Notes: generated by a model from the letters alone, not told the origin. A DNA stretch of 64,000 nt from Streptomyces sp. NBC_00287 (GCF_036173105.1 NZ_CP108053.1:4774001-4838000); one strand, 5' to 3'; counted from the first letter of the stretch, positions 33,723 through 42,867 are shown. A program made the numbers and translations.

Positions 33723-34826
33723 TCAGTCCTCGGTGTCCTCCGCGTCGTCGTCCTCCAGAAGGCTCTTCTGGAGAGCGAGCCGCTCGCCCGGCGCGAGGGT
33801 GTTCAGGATGCGCTCAAGGTCGTCCGGCGAGGCGAACTCGACGGTGATCTTGCCCTTCTTCTGCCCCAGCTCGACCTTCACCCGCGTCTCGAAGCGATCC
33901 GAGAGCCGGGTCGCGAGATCGGTCAGCGCCGGGGAGACCCGGGCACCGGCGCGCGGCCCCTTGGCCCTCGGCGCCTTCTGAGCCCGCGAACCCATCAAGG
34001 TGACGATCTCCTCGACGGACCGGACCGAGAGGCCCTCGGCCACGACCCGGTAGGCCAGCCGCTCCTGCTCCTCCGGGTCCTCCACCGAGAGCAGCGCCCG
34101 CGCATGCCCGGCGGACAGGACGCCCGCCGCCACCCGGTTCTGGACCTTGGGCGAGAGCTTCAGCAGCCGCAGGGTGTTGGAGACCTGCGGGCGGGACCGG
34201 CCGATCCGGTCCGCCAGCTGGTCGTGCGTGCAGTTGAAGTCCTTCAGCAACTGGTCGTAGGCGGCGGCCTCTTCCAGCGGGTTCAGCTGAGCGCGGTGCA
34301 GGTTCTCCAGCAACGCGTCCAGAAGGAGCTTCTCGTCCTCCGTGGCCCGCACGATCGCCGGGATCGCCTCCAGGCCCGCCTCACGGCACGCCCGCCAGCG
34401 CCGCTCGCCCATGATGAGCTCGTAGCGGCCCGGACCCAGCTGCCGTACGACGACCGGCTGGAGCAGACCGACCTCCTTGATGGAGGTGATCAGCTCCTGC
34501 AGCGCGTCCTCGTCGAAGACCTCACGCGGCTGGCGCGGGTTCGGCTTGATGGAGTCGAGGGGGATCTCGGCGAAGTAGGCGCCCATGGGAGGCGCGGGCA
34601 CCTCCGCCATGCCGTTCAGCGACGGCTCCTCGGTTTCATGTGAAACAGGCGGCAGCGCGGTCACCTTCGCCGCGGCCACGCCCCGGTCGGTGGTCAGCAC
34701 CGGGACAGCCGTCGGCGACGCGGGTGCGGCACCTCCCGCGGCAATCGGGGCCGCCGTGCTGTCTGCCGGACCAGGGATCAGTGCGCCCAGGCCACGGCCC
34801 AGACCAATCCTCCGTCGATCGCTCAC
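33723..34826 (-). CDS. parB: chromosome-partitioning protein ParB
   Basis: 367 residues. After a variable N-terminus (GLGRGLGALIPG start typical of actinobacterial ParB), the CTPase/ParB-N domain has LDSIKPNPRQPREVF and GRYELIMGERRWRA (the GERRxRA motif). The helix-turn-helix is in TDQLADRIGRSRPQVSNTLRLLKLSP, and a C-terminal dimerisation domain follows. It loads at the parS sites and spreads. Start overlaps the parA stop by four bases (ATGA), so both are co-translated. Its own coding region holds a one-mismatch parS. Confidence 0.97.
   Translation of the reverse strand: MSDRRRIGLGRGLGALIPGPADSTAAPIAAGGAAPASPTAVPVLTTDRGVAAAKVTALPPVSHETEEPSLNGMAEVPAPPMGAYFAEIPLDSIKPNPRQPREVFDEDALQELITSIKEVGLLQPVVVRQLGPGRYELIMGERRWRACREAGLEAIPAIVRATEDEKLLLDALLENLHRAQLNPLEEAAAYDQLLKDFNCTHDQLADRIGRSRPQVSNTLRLLKLSPKVQNRVAAGVLSAGHARALLSVEDPEEQERLAYRVVAEGLSVRSVEEIVTLMGSRAQKAPRAKGPRAGARVSPALTDLATRLSDRFETRVKVELGQKKGKITVEFASPDDLERILNTLAPGERLALQKSLLEDDDAEDTED
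34633..34646. promoter_or_regulatory. parS: parS-like site inside parB, one mismatch
   Basis: GTTTCATGTGAAAC, one base from consensus at the centre, encoding Val-Ser-His-Glu-Thr in the N-terminal linker of ParB. Confidence 0.6.
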
Positions 34827-35848
34827 TGGATCCCCTCCACCATGCTCGGGTCGCTCTGTGCGCCAATGTGGGCGTGCGTCGCGTCGTAGCTGACGCCGAC
34901 ACCCCTCAGCGCGATTTCTCGTGCCGCCTCAAGATAGGACAGCGCCCCACTGGAACCCGGATCGTAGGTCAGCACCGTCTGTCCATAGCTCGGCGCCTCG
35001 GAGATCCGGACCGAGCGGGGAATGCTCGTCCGCAGCACCTCCTCGCCGAAGTGGCTACGCACCTCGTCCGCGACCTGGGACGCGAGACGCGTCCGGCCGT
35101 CGTACATGGTGAGCAGGATCGTCGACACATGCAGGGTGGGGTTGAGGTGTCCCCGTACCAGGTCGACATTGCGCAGCAGCTGGCCCAGGCCCTCCAGCGC
35201 GTAGTACTCGCACTGGATCGGGATCAGGACCTCCTCCCCGGCCACCAGGGCGTTGACCGTCAACAGGCCGAGGGAGGGCGGGCAGTCGATGAGGATGTAG
35301 TCCAGCGGCTGCTCGTACGCCTGGATCGCCCGCTGAAGCCGGCTCTCGCGTGCCACCAGGGACACCAGCTCGATCTCCGCACCGGCGAGATCGATCGTGG
35401 CGGGCGCACAGAAGAGACCCTCGACATCGGGGACCGGCTGGACGACTTCCGCGAGCGGCTTGCTCTCGACCAGCACGTCGTAGATCGAAGGAACTTCGGC
35501 GTGATGGTCGATTCCCAGAGCAGTGGACGCATTGCCCTGGGGGTCGAGGTCGATCACCAGGACACGAGCACCGTGCAGAGCGAGCGACGCGGCAAGATTG
35601 ACGGTCGTCGTCGTCTTGCCCACACCGCCCTTCTGGTTGGCGACCACCATGACCCGGGTCTGCTCGGGCCGAGGGAGACCCTCACCGGCACGGCCGAGAG
35701 CCTCCACTGCCAGTTGGGCAGCACGACCGATGGGAGTGTCGTCCATCGGGGGCGGTGTTTCACGTGAAACATCCTCCCCCATCGACTCGGTACGGGGACC
35801 GGGGACCGGATCGGTCATCGGTCCCGCGATGTTGGCGTCGGACCGCAA
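34823..35848 (-). CDS. parA: chromosome-partitioning ATPase ParA (Soj)
   Basis: 341 residues if translation starts at the TTG at 35848, which has GAGGAG nine bases upstream; ATG codons at 35818, 35782 and 35746 and an open frame further upstream are alternatives. The deviant Walker A is MVVANQKGGVGKTTTTVNLA near residues 66-86, and the following blocks VLVIDLDPQGNAST and YILIDCPPSLGLLT complete the ATPase site. ParA positions ParB-parS complexes along the hypha. The N-terminal extension contains an in-frame parS (VSRET). Confidence 0.93.
   Translation of the reverse strand: MRSDANIAGPMTDPVPGPRTESMGEDVSRETPPPMDDTPIGRAAQLAVEALGRAGEGLPRPEQTRVMVVANQKGGVGKTTTTVNLAASLALHGARVLVIDLDPQGNASTALGIDHHAEVPSIYDVLVESKPLAEVVQPVPDVEGLFCAPATIDLAGAEIELVSLVARESRLQRAIQAYEQPLDYILIDCPPSLGLLTVNALVAGEEVLIPIQCEYYALEGLGQLLRNVDLVRGHLNPTLHVSTILLTMYDGRTRLASQVADEVRSHFGEEVLRTSIPRSVRISEAPSYGQTVLTYDPGSSGALSYLEAAREIALRGVGVSYDATHAHIGAQSDPSMVEGIQ
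35757..35770. promoter_or_regulatory. parS: parS site inside parA
   Basis: Exact GTTTCACGTGAAAC, read in frame as Val-Ser-Arg-Glu-Thr in the N-terminal extension of ParA. Confidence 0.93.
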
Positions 35849-36176
35849 GGATTCACTCTCCTCGACTTCAGGCTCGCAATGAACAGAGCCTCCCATGTCT
35901 TCGGGGTCGTGAACCAGTGAGCCCTGGTGTTCTGTGGAGAAATCCACCTCTGTGGACAACTCCGTTACCTCTCCGAGTGACCCGAGAGGCTTCCGGTCGC
36001 GCGGTTCGGCCGCGGCGCGGCCCCGGCTGATGATGCCGTGCAGCAATGAGCGACGTTTCACGTGAAACACGATGCACAGCAGCCGAGGCCGATCTGTCGC
36101 CGACACTCCGGCATGCATAGGTTTGGCAGCTTGTGTGGAGTACGTCTCGTCCTCAGGACGGATCAGCAGCCACGGA
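35849..36176. promoter_or_regulatory. parAB upstream region
   Basis: No gene is certain here: the parA frame remains open through part of it, but no good start is seen before 35848. It holds the parS at 36055, two short TGTGGA-type DnaA-box-like elements near 35930-35960 (CTGTGGAGAA and CTGTGGACAA), and presumably the parAB promoters. Confidence 0.45.
36055..36068. promoter_or_regulatory. parS: parS site upstream of parAB
   Basis: Exact GTTTCACGTGAAAC between parA and rsmG, the copy closest to oriC on this side. No further copy occurs until 56165. Confidence 0.93.
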
Positions 36177-36893
36177 TCAGCGCCGCCGACGTGCCCGTCC
36201 CGTACGGGCCGCCTTCGCCCGCTTCGCCGCGAAGCGCACACCACCGGGGCTCTCCCCGACCTCAACCCGCACCACCGTCGAGAGCGGGTCCACAACGCCC
36301 TCACCGACATGCAGAACGGAAGTCCCCACCGCGCCGAGCTTGCTCAGGGCCGTCGCGGCGCTCTTCAGCTCCTCCTCGGCGGTGTCGCCCTTGAGCGCGA
36401 GCATCTCCCCGTAGGGACGCAGCAGCGGAATGCCCCACGCAGCCAGACGGTCCAGCGGGGCCACGGCCCGTGCCGTGACCACATGGACCGGCTGGAGGGT
36501 GCCCATGACCTCCTCGGCACGGCCACGGACGACCGTCACATGGTCCAGGCCCAGCAGCTCGACCACCTCGGTCAGGAAGGTCGTCCGCCGCAGCAGCGGC
36601 TCCAGCAGCGTGATCTTCAGGTCCTCCCGGACCAGGGCCAGCGGAATGCCGGGCAGCCCCGCACCGGAGCCGACATCGCACACCGTCACACCCTCGGGCA
36701 CGACCTCCGAGAGCACGGCGCAGTTCAGCAGATGCCGCTCCCACAGCCGGGGCACCTCACGCGGCCCGATCAGACCGCGCTGCACACCCGCCTCCGCGAG
36801 CAGCTCCGCGTATCGGACCGCGTCCGCGAAGCGATCACCGAATACCTCACGCGCCTGTTCGGGCGCGGGGGGAAGCTCCGCTGCCTCCGTCAC
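36177..36893 (-). CDS. rsmG: 16S rRNA (guanine-527 N7) methyltransferase RsmG (GidB)
   Basis: 238 residues from a GTG at 36893 preceded by GGAAGGA. S-adenosylmethionine motif VCDVGSGAGLPGIPLAL, RGRAEEVMG, and HVVTARAVAPLDRL are diagnostic. It methylates the 530 loop of 16S rRNA; loss gives low-level streptomycin resistance. C-terminus is basic (RTGRARRRR). Part of the conserved leftward jag-rsmG-parAB run. Confidence 0.95.
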   Translation of the reverse strand: MTEAAELPPAPEQAREVFGDRFADAVRYAELLAEAGVQRGLIGPREVPRLWERHLLNCAVLSEVVPEGVTVCDVGSGAGLPGIPLALVREDLKITLLEPLLRRTTFLTEVVELLGLDHVTVVRGRAEEVMGTLQPVHVVTARAVAPLDRLAAWGIPLLRPYGEMLALKGDTAEEELKSAATALSKLGAVGTSVLHVGEGVVDPLSTVVRVEVGESPGGVRFAAKRAKAARTGRARRRR

Positions 36894-37021
36894 GGGGGAC
36901 CGTCCTTCCGTACCGCGTGGGCGCCAACCGGACGCCGACACCAGAACCACCAGAACTATCAGGCTGACAAAGTTCGGCCCCGCCTGCCGGGCAGACGGGG
37001 CCGGAGGAACGTACGGACCGG

Positions 37022-37534
37022 TCAGGCAGGCAGCACGACGACGAAGCGCTGCGGCTCCTCGCCCTCGGACTCGCTGCGCAGCCCCGCGGCCTTGACCGCG
37101 TCGTGCACAACCTTGCGCTCGAACGGGGTCATCGGCTTGAGCTTCACCGGCTCGCCGGTGTTCTTGACGTCGGCCGCGGCCTTGGCGCCCAGCTCGGAGA
37201 GCTCGGCACGCTTCTTGGCGCGGTAGCCGGCGATGTCCAGCATCAGCCGGCTGCGGTCGCCGGTCTCCCGGTGGACGGCCAGGCGCGTGAGCTCCTGGAG
37301 TGCCTCCAGCACCTCACCGTCGCGACCGACCAACTTCTGCAGGTCGCGGCCCCCCGAGTCGCTGATGATCGACACAGCGGCGCGGTCGGCCTCGACGTCC
37401 ATGTCGATGTCGCCGTCGAGATCGGCGATGTCGAGCAGACCCTCGAGGTAGTCCGCCGCGATCTCGCCCTCCTGCTCCAGGCGGGTCAGGGTGTCTGCAC
37501 CCTCGGCAGCGGCGGAGGTGGTGCCTTCCGTCAC
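37022..37534 (-). CDS. jag: Jag / KhpB RNA-binding protein
   Basis: 170 residues from a GTG at 37534 with AAGGAG before it. A KH domain (QKLVGRDGEVLEALQELTRLAVHRE, with GRDG in the place of GxxG) is followed by an R3H domain (MTPFERKVVHDAVKAAGLRSES). The acidic N-terminal region is short and lacks the Jag_N module of Firmicutes. It binds RNA with KhpA and affects envelope growth. The gene follows yidC by 15 bases. Confidence 0.93.
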   Translation of the reverse strand: MTEGTTSAAAEGADTLTRLEQEGEIAADYLEGLLDIADLDGDIDMDVEADRAAVSIISDSGGRDLQKLVGRDGEVLEALQELTRLAVHRETGDRSRLMLDIAGYRAKKRAELSELGAKAAADVKNTGEPVKLKPMTPFERKVVHDAVKAAGLRSESEGEEPQRFVVVLPA

Positions 37535-37549
37535 GGGATGGACTCCTTC

Positions 37550-38821
37550 TTACTTCTTGGACGGGGACTTGGGCCGCTGCGGGCCCTTGCGCTGTCCGGA
37601 CTGGGCCTTGCTGCGGGTTCCGGAGCCGGGCTTCTGGGCGCCCTTCTTGGCAGCGGAGGGCTTGGCGTCCTCCGGAGCGTCGGACTTGGTCAGCGACGTC
37701 TTGGTGTCGGGCTCGCCGGCCACCTTCGCAGCACCGGACTGACGCCGGGACTTGCTCTGCCGCTTGGGCTGCTGGCGCTTGGGCGTCGCCGTCGTGGGCG
37801 TACCGTCCTCGGTCTCGACGGCGACAGCCGTCTCGCTCTTCAACACAGTGCCGTCGCTCTGCGCGGCGAGACCCGCCTTGTTCAAGCCGTTGATGAACTT
37901 GCGCTCGTACTCGTTACGGTCGCGGCCCTTGGCGACGATCGCCTTGACGATGACGCGCTCACTGCGCCGACGCACCTTGCCGTGGTGCGTGACGTGCTTG
38001 GTCAGACGCTCCAGGTAGGCGGACTGGGCCTTGGAGCCCGGGGTCGGGTTGTTGCGGATGACGTACATCTGCTGGCCCATGGTCCACACGTTGGTGGTCA
38101 GCCAGTAGACGAGGACACCGACCGGGAAGTTGATGCCGAAGACGGCGAACATGATCGGGAAGATGTACATCAGCATCTTCTGCTGCTGCATGAACGGCGT
38201 CTTCACCGTGGTGTCGACGTTCTTCGTCATCAGCTGACGCTGCGTGTAGAACTGCGACGCCGACATCAGGACGATCATGACCGCGGTGACGATGCGGACG
38301 GTGGTCAGCGAGGCGTCCAGCGCCGCGACGTCCGAGGAGCTGTCGGTGAACTTCGCGGCCAGCGGGGCACCGAAGATGTGTGCCTTCTGAGCGCTGTCCA
38401 GCAAGCTCTGGTTGATCGCACCGACGGTGTCGTTGTTCGCGATGCTGTTCAGCACGTGGTACAGCGCGAAGAAGAACGGCGACTGCGCCAGGATGGGAAG
38501 GCACGAGGAGAGCGGGTTGGTACCCGTCTCCTTGTACAGCTTCATCATCTCTTCGGACTGGCGCTGCTTGTCGTTCTTGTAGCGCTCCTGGATCTTCTTC
38601 ATCTCGGGCTGCAGCGTCTGCATGGCCCGGGTCGCCTTGATCTGCTTCACGAAGAGCGGGATCAGGCAGATACGGATCAGAATCACCAGGGACACGATGG
38701 ACAGGCCCCAGGCCCACCCGGTGTCATCGCCGAAGAGGGCGCCGTACACCTTGTGGAACTGGACGATGACCCAGGAGACAGGTGTCGTGATGAAGCTGAA
38801 GAGGCTGGCAATCGTGTCCAC
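37550..38821 (-). CDS. yidC: membrane protein insertase YidC
   Basis: 423 residues. First span WVIVQFHKVYGALF, then WGLSIVSLVILIRICLIPLFVKQ with the conserved arginine that forms the hydrophilic groove, a cytoplasmic hairpin, and the remaining spans of the Oxa1 core up to residue ~260. The C-terminal third is a long Lys/Arg-rich cytoplasmic tail that probably contacts ribosomes. It inserts proteins into the membrane with or without Sec. Preceded by yidD and rnpA, the classic order. Confidence 0.96.
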   Translation of the reverse strand: MDTIASLFSFITTPVSWVIVQFHKVYGALFGDDTGWAWGLSIVSLVILIRICLIPLFVKQIKATRAMQTLQPEMKKIQERYKNDKQRQSEEMMKLYKETGTNPLSSCLPILAQSPFFFALYHVLNSIANNDTVGAINQSLLDSAQKAHIFGAPLAAKFTDSSSDVAALDASLTTVRIVTAVMIVLMSASQFYTQRQLMTKNVDTTVKTPFMQQQKMLMYIFPIMFAVFGINFPVGVLVYWLTTNVWTMGQQMYVIRNNPTPGSKAQSAYLERLTKHVTHHGKVRRRSERVIVKAIVAKGRDRNEYERKFINGLNKAGLAAQSDGTVLKSETAVAVETEDGTPTTATPKRQQPKRQSKSRRQSGAAKVAGEPDTKTSLTKSDAPEDAKPSAAKKGAQKPGSGTRSKAQSGQRKGPQRPKSPSKK

Positions 38822-38824
38822 TAA

Positions 38825-39178
38825 TCATGCTCCTTGGGCATGGGACGGGGTCTCTGCGGCCGGGCTCGAAGAAACATTGTCCTCGGTGGCCGTTTCGGCG
38901 GCGGAGGGCCCGCCCTTGCGTGCGCGCCATGCGCCCCGCAGCAACTCGTGCCATCTCGGGCGCTTGCGCGGCGGGACATGGTCCACACCGCCCAGCGACC
39001 ACGGATTGCAGCGCAGGATGCGCCAGGCCGTGAGCGCCGTGCCCTTGACCGCACCGTGCCGGTCGATGGCTGTGTACCCGTAGTGGGAACACGACGGGTA
39101 GTACTTGCACACCGGCCCGAGCAACGGACTGATGGTCCACTGGTAGATCTTGATCAGAGCCAGCAGCGGGTACTTCAT
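38825..39178 (-). CDS. yidD: membrane protein insertion efficiency factor YidD
   Basis: 117 residues. The family signature is complete: LLALIKIYQWTISPLLGPVCKYYPSCSHYGYTAI and LTAWRILRCNPWSLGGVDHVP, with conserved cysteines. A non-conserved polar tail follows. Its start overlaps the rnpA stop by four bases (ATGA) and yidC begins three bases after its end, so the three genes are tightly coupled. Confidence 0.95.
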   Translation of the reverse strand: MKYPLLALIKIYQWTISPLLGPVCKYYPSCSHYGYTAIDRHGAVKGTALTAWRILRCNPWSLGGVDHVPPRKRPRWHELLRGAWRARKGGPSAAETATEDNVSSSPAAETPSHAQGA

Positions 39179-39546
39179 CGCGCGCCCCCTCCCAGCAGCC
39201 GCTGCAGAGCGGCGTCCAGGTCTTGGGCCAGCTGTGCATGGTCGGCGTCACCCGCACCGGGCAGCGCTCGTACGACTACCAGGCTACCGGGGGGAAACAC
39301 ATCGACTCGATCGCGCATCAGATGGCGAAGCCTGCGCTTCACCTTGTTGCGTACGACCGCGCCGCCGACGGCCTTGCTGACGACGAAACCCGCACGCGTC
39401 GGGGGAGCGCTCTCCCCAGGCGCGTGCGGGTCCGTGGCACCGCTACGAAAGTGGACGACGAGAGTCGGGCGCCCGGCCCGGCGTCCTCGTCGTACCGCGG
39501 TCGCGAAGTCCTCGCGCCGCCTCAGCCGGTTCTCGGTGGGCAGCAC
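39175..39546 (-). CDS. rnpA: ribonuclease P protein component
   Basis: 123 residues from a GTG at 39546 (VLPTENRLRRREDFATAVRRG). The RNR motif is GGAVVRNKVKRRLRHLMRDR. Together with the RNase P RNA it matures tRNA 5' ends. It starts 21 bases after the rpmH stop, as in nearly all bacteria. Confidence 0.96.
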   Translation of the reverse strand: MLPTENRLRRREDFATAVRRGRRAGRPTLVVHFRSGATDPHAPGESAPPTRAGFVVSKAVGGAVVRNKVKRRLRHLMRDRVDVFPPGSLVVVRALPGAGDADHAQLAQDLDAALQRLLGGGAR

Positions 39547-39567
39547 GACGGCATGACCTGACCGGGA

Positions 39568-39705
39568 TCAGGCGGACAGGCTGGCGCGACCCTTGGCACG
39601 ACGGTTCGCGAGAATCGCGCGACCGGCACGGGTGCGCATCCGCAGGCGGAAGCCGTGGGTCTTGGCGCGACGACGGTTGTTCGGCTGGAAGGTGCGCTTG
39701 CTCAC
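39568..39705 (-). CDS. rpmH: 50S ribosomal protein L34
   Basis: 45 residues from a GTG at 39705, too short for most gene tracks. Translation begins MSKRTFQPNNRRRAKTHGF, continues RTRAGRAILANRRAKGR and ends in ASLSA, the full bL34 family. First gene of the rpmH-rnpA-yidD-yidC-jag-rsmG-parA-parB run, divergent from dnaA. Confidence 0.97.
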   Translation of the reverse strand: MSKRTFQPNNRRRAKTHGFRLRMRTRAGRAILANRRAKGRASLSA

Positions 39706-40068
39706 TCGGGGGCTCCAGAAATTAATCGGTGGTGGCGGGTGCCGTCCTGGCTGTCACCGTGCGCCCACGAGTAGCTCGCATCACGCCCGAGTGCACCGCT
39801 TCCCGATCACCTTCAGCGATCTGTGCCCATCGGAGGCAGGCGGCAGCAGCCATCGACAACTCGACCTGGTTACGGTACGCGGGGCTACGCCATCCGGTCA
39901 AACCAGGGGGCACCGGGAGACACTATCCACAGCCTGGGGACAACAACTTGAACCGCACCCGTCGCCCTGACTACCTTGGCTGAACTCCGATTCGCCCGTC
40001 CCACCCGATTTGAATCCCGACCCGTCCCACAATCACACGTTCGTGGGACCCGTGAGAGAGCGTGCCCT
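39706..40068. promoter_or_regulatory. rpmH / dnaA divergent promoter region
   Basis: No gene is seen. A DnaA-box-like CTATCCACA sits at 39923-39931, directly upstream of TTGAAC (39948-39953) and TACCTT (39972-39977), spaced by 18 bases, a fair dnaA promoter. DnaA bound at that box would be well placed to repress or modulate the promoter. Confidence 0.6.
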
Positions 40069-42009
40069 GTGGCTGACGTACCTGCCGATCTTGCCGCAGT
40101 GTGGCCACGAGTACTCGAGCAACTCCTCGGCGAGGGCCGCGGCCAGGGGGTCGAGGCGAAGGACGAGCACTGGATCCGCCGCTGCCAGCCGCTGGCGCTC
40201 GTCGCGGACACCGCCCTGCTCGCCGTACCGAACGAGTTTGCGAAGGGCGTACTGGAGGGCCGTCTCGCGCCGATCGTCAGCGAGACCCTGAGCCGCGAGT
40301 GCGGCCGCCCGATCCGGATCGCGATCACCGTCGACGACTCCGCGGGCGAGCCCCCGGCCCCGCCGGCACCCCCCGCCCGCCCCCAGCAGCGCTACGAGGA
40401 GCCCGAGCTCCCCTCCGGCCAGTACGAGGGCTACGGCCGCCACCGCGGCGCCGACGGCGACGCCTACCCGGCCCGCCCCGACCAGGGCGACCAGCTCCCC
40501 ACGGCCCGCCCCGCCTACCCCTCCGAGTACCAGCGCCCCGAGCCCGGCGCCTGGCCGCGCCCGCAGCAGGACGAGTACAGCTGGCAGCAGCAGCGTCTGG
40601 GCTTCCCCGAGCGCGACCCCTACGCGTCGCCCTCCCAGGACTCCTACGGCCAGGACACCTACGGCCAGCCGCAGCAGGACTACCGCCCGCAGTCGATGGA
40701 CCGCCCGCCCTACGACGGCCAGCGCTCGGACTACGACGGCCAGCGTTCCGACTACGACAGTCAGCGCCCCGACTACGACAAGCCGCGCGGCGACTACGAC
40801 CAGGGCCGCTCCGACTACGACCAGCGCGACGCCCGCCGGGACCTCCCCGAGTCGTCGCCCGGCCCCGGTCCGGGCCGACGGCACCGCGGACCGGGCGGCT
40901 CCTCGCTGCCCTCCTCCAGCGGTGCCCCGGGTCCCCTGGCCGCGCAGCCCGCGCCGGCGACCGGGCCCGGTGAGCCGACCGCGCGTCTGAACCCGAAGTA
41001 CCTCTTCGACACCTTCGTCATCGGGGCGTCGAACCGTTTCGCCCACGCGGCCGCGGTCGCCGTCGCCGAGGCCCCCGCGAAGGCGTACAACCCCCTGTTC
41101 ATCTATGGGGAGTCCGGGCTCGGCAAGACACACCTGCTGCACGCGATCGGCCACTACGCGCGGAGCCTCTACCCCGGCACGCGCGTGCGCTATGTGAGCT
41201 CGGAGGAGTTCACCAACGAGTTCATCAACTCCATCCGCGACGGCAAGGGCGACAGCTTCCGCAAGCGGTACCGCGAGATGGACATCCTGCTCGTCGACGA
41301 CATCCAGTTCCTCGCGGACAAGGAGTCGACGCAGGAGGAGTTCTTCCACACCTTCAATACGCTCCACAACGCCAACAAGCAGATCGTTCTCTCCAGCGAC
41401 CGGCCGCCCAAGCAGCTGGTCACGCTGGAGGACCGGCTGCGGAACCGTTTCGAGTGGGGACTGATCACCGACGTCCAGCCGCCCGAGCTGGAGACGCGGA
41501 TCGCGATCCTGCGCAAGAAGGCGGTACAGGAGCAGCTCAACGCCCCGCCGGAGGTACTGGAGTTCATCGCCTCCCGCATCTCGCGCAACATCCGCGAGCT
41601 GGAGGGCGCGCTGATCCGGGTGACGGCGTTCGCCTCGCTCAACCGGCAGCCGGTCGACCTGGGCCTGACCGAGATCGTCCTCAAGGACCTGATCCCCGGT
41701 GGCGACGACGCGACCCCGGAGATCACCTCGACGGCCATCATGAGCGCGACCGCCGACTACTTCGGTCTCACGGTCGAGGACCTGTGCGGCAGCTCGCGCG
41801 GCCGCCAGCTCGTCACCGCCCGCCAGATCGCCATGTACCTGTGCCGCGAGCTGACGGACCTCTCCCTGCCGAAGATCGGCGCGCTCTTCGGCGGCCGCGA
41901 CCACACCACGGTGATGCACGCGGACCGCAAGATCCGCAATCTGATGGCCGAGCGACGCTCCATCTACAACCAGGTCACCGAGCTCACCAACCGCATCAAG
42001 AACGCCTGA
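40069..42009 (+). CDS. dnaA: chromosomal replication initiator DnaA
   Basis: 646 residues from a GTG at 40069 (VADVPADLAAVWPRVLEQLL). Domain I is ~1-90. Domain II (~95-320) is very long, Pro/Tyr/Gln/Asp-rich, and includes a tandem 7-residue repeat (SDYDGQR-type) near residues 220-254. Domain III carries Walker A GESGLGKTH near 347 and Walker B ILLVDDIQF near 406. Domain IV holds the DNA-binding signature LPKIGALFGGRDHTTVMHA. Such an extended domain II is known in Streptomyces. The protein opens oriC, which follows directly. Confidence 0.97.
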   Translation: MADVPADLAAVWPRVLEQLLGEGRGQGVEAKDEHWIRRCQPLALVADTALLAVPNEFAKGVLEGRLAPIVSETLSRECGRPIRIAITVDDSAGEPPAPPAPPARPQQRYEEPELPSGQYEGYGRHRGADGDAYPARPDQGDQLPTARPAYPSEYQRPEPGAWPRPQQDEYSWQQQRLGFPERDPYASPSQDSYGQDTYGQPQQDYRPQSMDRPPYDGQRSDYDGQRSDYDSQRPDYDKPRGDYDQGRSDYDQRDARRDLPESSPGPGPGRRHRGPGGSSLPSSSGAPGPLAAQPAPATGPGEPTARLNPKYLFDTFVIGASNRFAHAAAVAVAEAPAKAYNPLFIYGESGLGKTHLLHAIGHYARSLYPGTRVRYVSSEEFTNEFINSIRDGKGDSFRKRYREMDILLVDDIQFLADKESTQEEFFHTFNTLHNANKQIVLSSDRPPKQLVTLEDRLRNRFEWGLITDVQPPELETRIAILRKKAVQEQLNAPPEVLEFIASRISRNIRELEGALIRVTAFASLNRQPVDLGLTEIVLKDLIPGGDDATPEITSTAIMSATADYFGLTVEDLCGSSRGRQLVTARQIAMYLCRELTDLSLPKIGALFGGRDHTTVMHADRKIRNLMAERRSIYNQVTELTNRIKNA

Positions 42010-42031
42010 CAGAGGCAGAGTTACGACACCG

Positions 42032-42066
42032 AGGGCGCCCTCCGGAGCAGATCCGGGGGGCGCCCT
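42032..42066 (+). terminator. dnaA terminator
   Basis: Fifteen-base arms (42032-42046 and 42052-42066) with one G-U pair and a five-base loop, 22 bases after the dnaA stop. It keeps dnaA transcription out of oriC. Confidence 0.87.
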
Positions 42067-42109
42067 TCGTTGTGCCGGGGTCACCCGGTGTTCGAATAAT
42101 CGCCGGGTT

Positions 42110-42700
42110 ACGGCCACTCTCCACAGATTCGGGGACTTTCTTCCGTCCACATCCTGGGGACTGCGGAGTTGTCCAGAAAGTGTCCACAGGCTGTGCTGTT
42201 GAAAGACCATCAGCCCAGCTCAGCCGCCTGTGGATTCGTGGATGAAGGATCTCCACAGACTGTGGACAGCGAGCTGATCCACAGGGTGTGCATGAAGTTG
42301 TCCACCGGCAACCCACAGGCTGAGGCGAGTTGTCCCCAGCGATCCCCAGCTTCTCCACATCACTGTCCACTGTTCGGCAACGCGACGCGCCTTCTCACCG
42401 AGTCGAGTGAAAGGCGTCACACGAAGGTGCCGGGTTGGCCTGTGGGAAAGGTGGGTAAACCTGGGGACGGCGCTGGGGAGAACTCGCCTCACCCTGTGCA
42501 CGGTGTGTGCAGAACTTTCTGTTCTCCACAGATACGCCCGGTTGTCCACTGCCTCCACCCACAGGACCGGTGGACAAAATTCCCGCTCTGAGCTGGGCAA
42601 ACGTGGTTATCCACGGTTTCCACAGGCCCTACTACTACTCCCAACTAGAGAGAGCTGGGAATCCGTTTCGAAGTGGGTCCTGTGCACAACTCGCTGTCCG
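42110..42700. other. oriC: replication origin oriC
   Basis: A gene-free region between dnaA and dnaN with at least 17 DnaA-box-like nonamers. One-mismatch matches to TTGTCCACA or TTATCCACA include 42169, 42180, 42261 (minus), 42298, 42330, 42351, 42522, 42542, 42569 (minus), 42607 and 42681 (minus). Two-mismatch copies include 42117, 42143, 42249, 42275, 42363 and 42616. Most point the same way. Two groups are visible, about 42117-42371 and 42522-42689, as described for Streptomyces origins. Confidence 0.95.
42607..42637 (+). promoter_or_regulatory. candidate origin-unwinding block (abutting DnaA boxes, GC spacer, CTA repeats)
   Basis: TTATCCACG (42607-42615) abuts GTTTCCACA (42616-42624), then GGCC, then CTACTACTA (42629-42637). 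The order box-box-GC-trinucleotide repeat matches the basal unwinding system of bacterial origins, in which DnaA-trios read 3'-GAT-5' on the lower strand. Confidence 0.55.
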
Positions 42701-42867
42701 GCTCCCGGCTGCCCCTCGTCACGACTTGACCCCGAGAGGCACCTACTGTCAGTGCCGTGCGTCAGACTGTTCCCGGTGTCCTTCCCGTCACAGGGACCGA
42801 CGACACCGAGACAGACGACGAAGCCAGGCAGGCCGAGAAGCGCCGGCAACAGCAGGAGGCGGCAACA

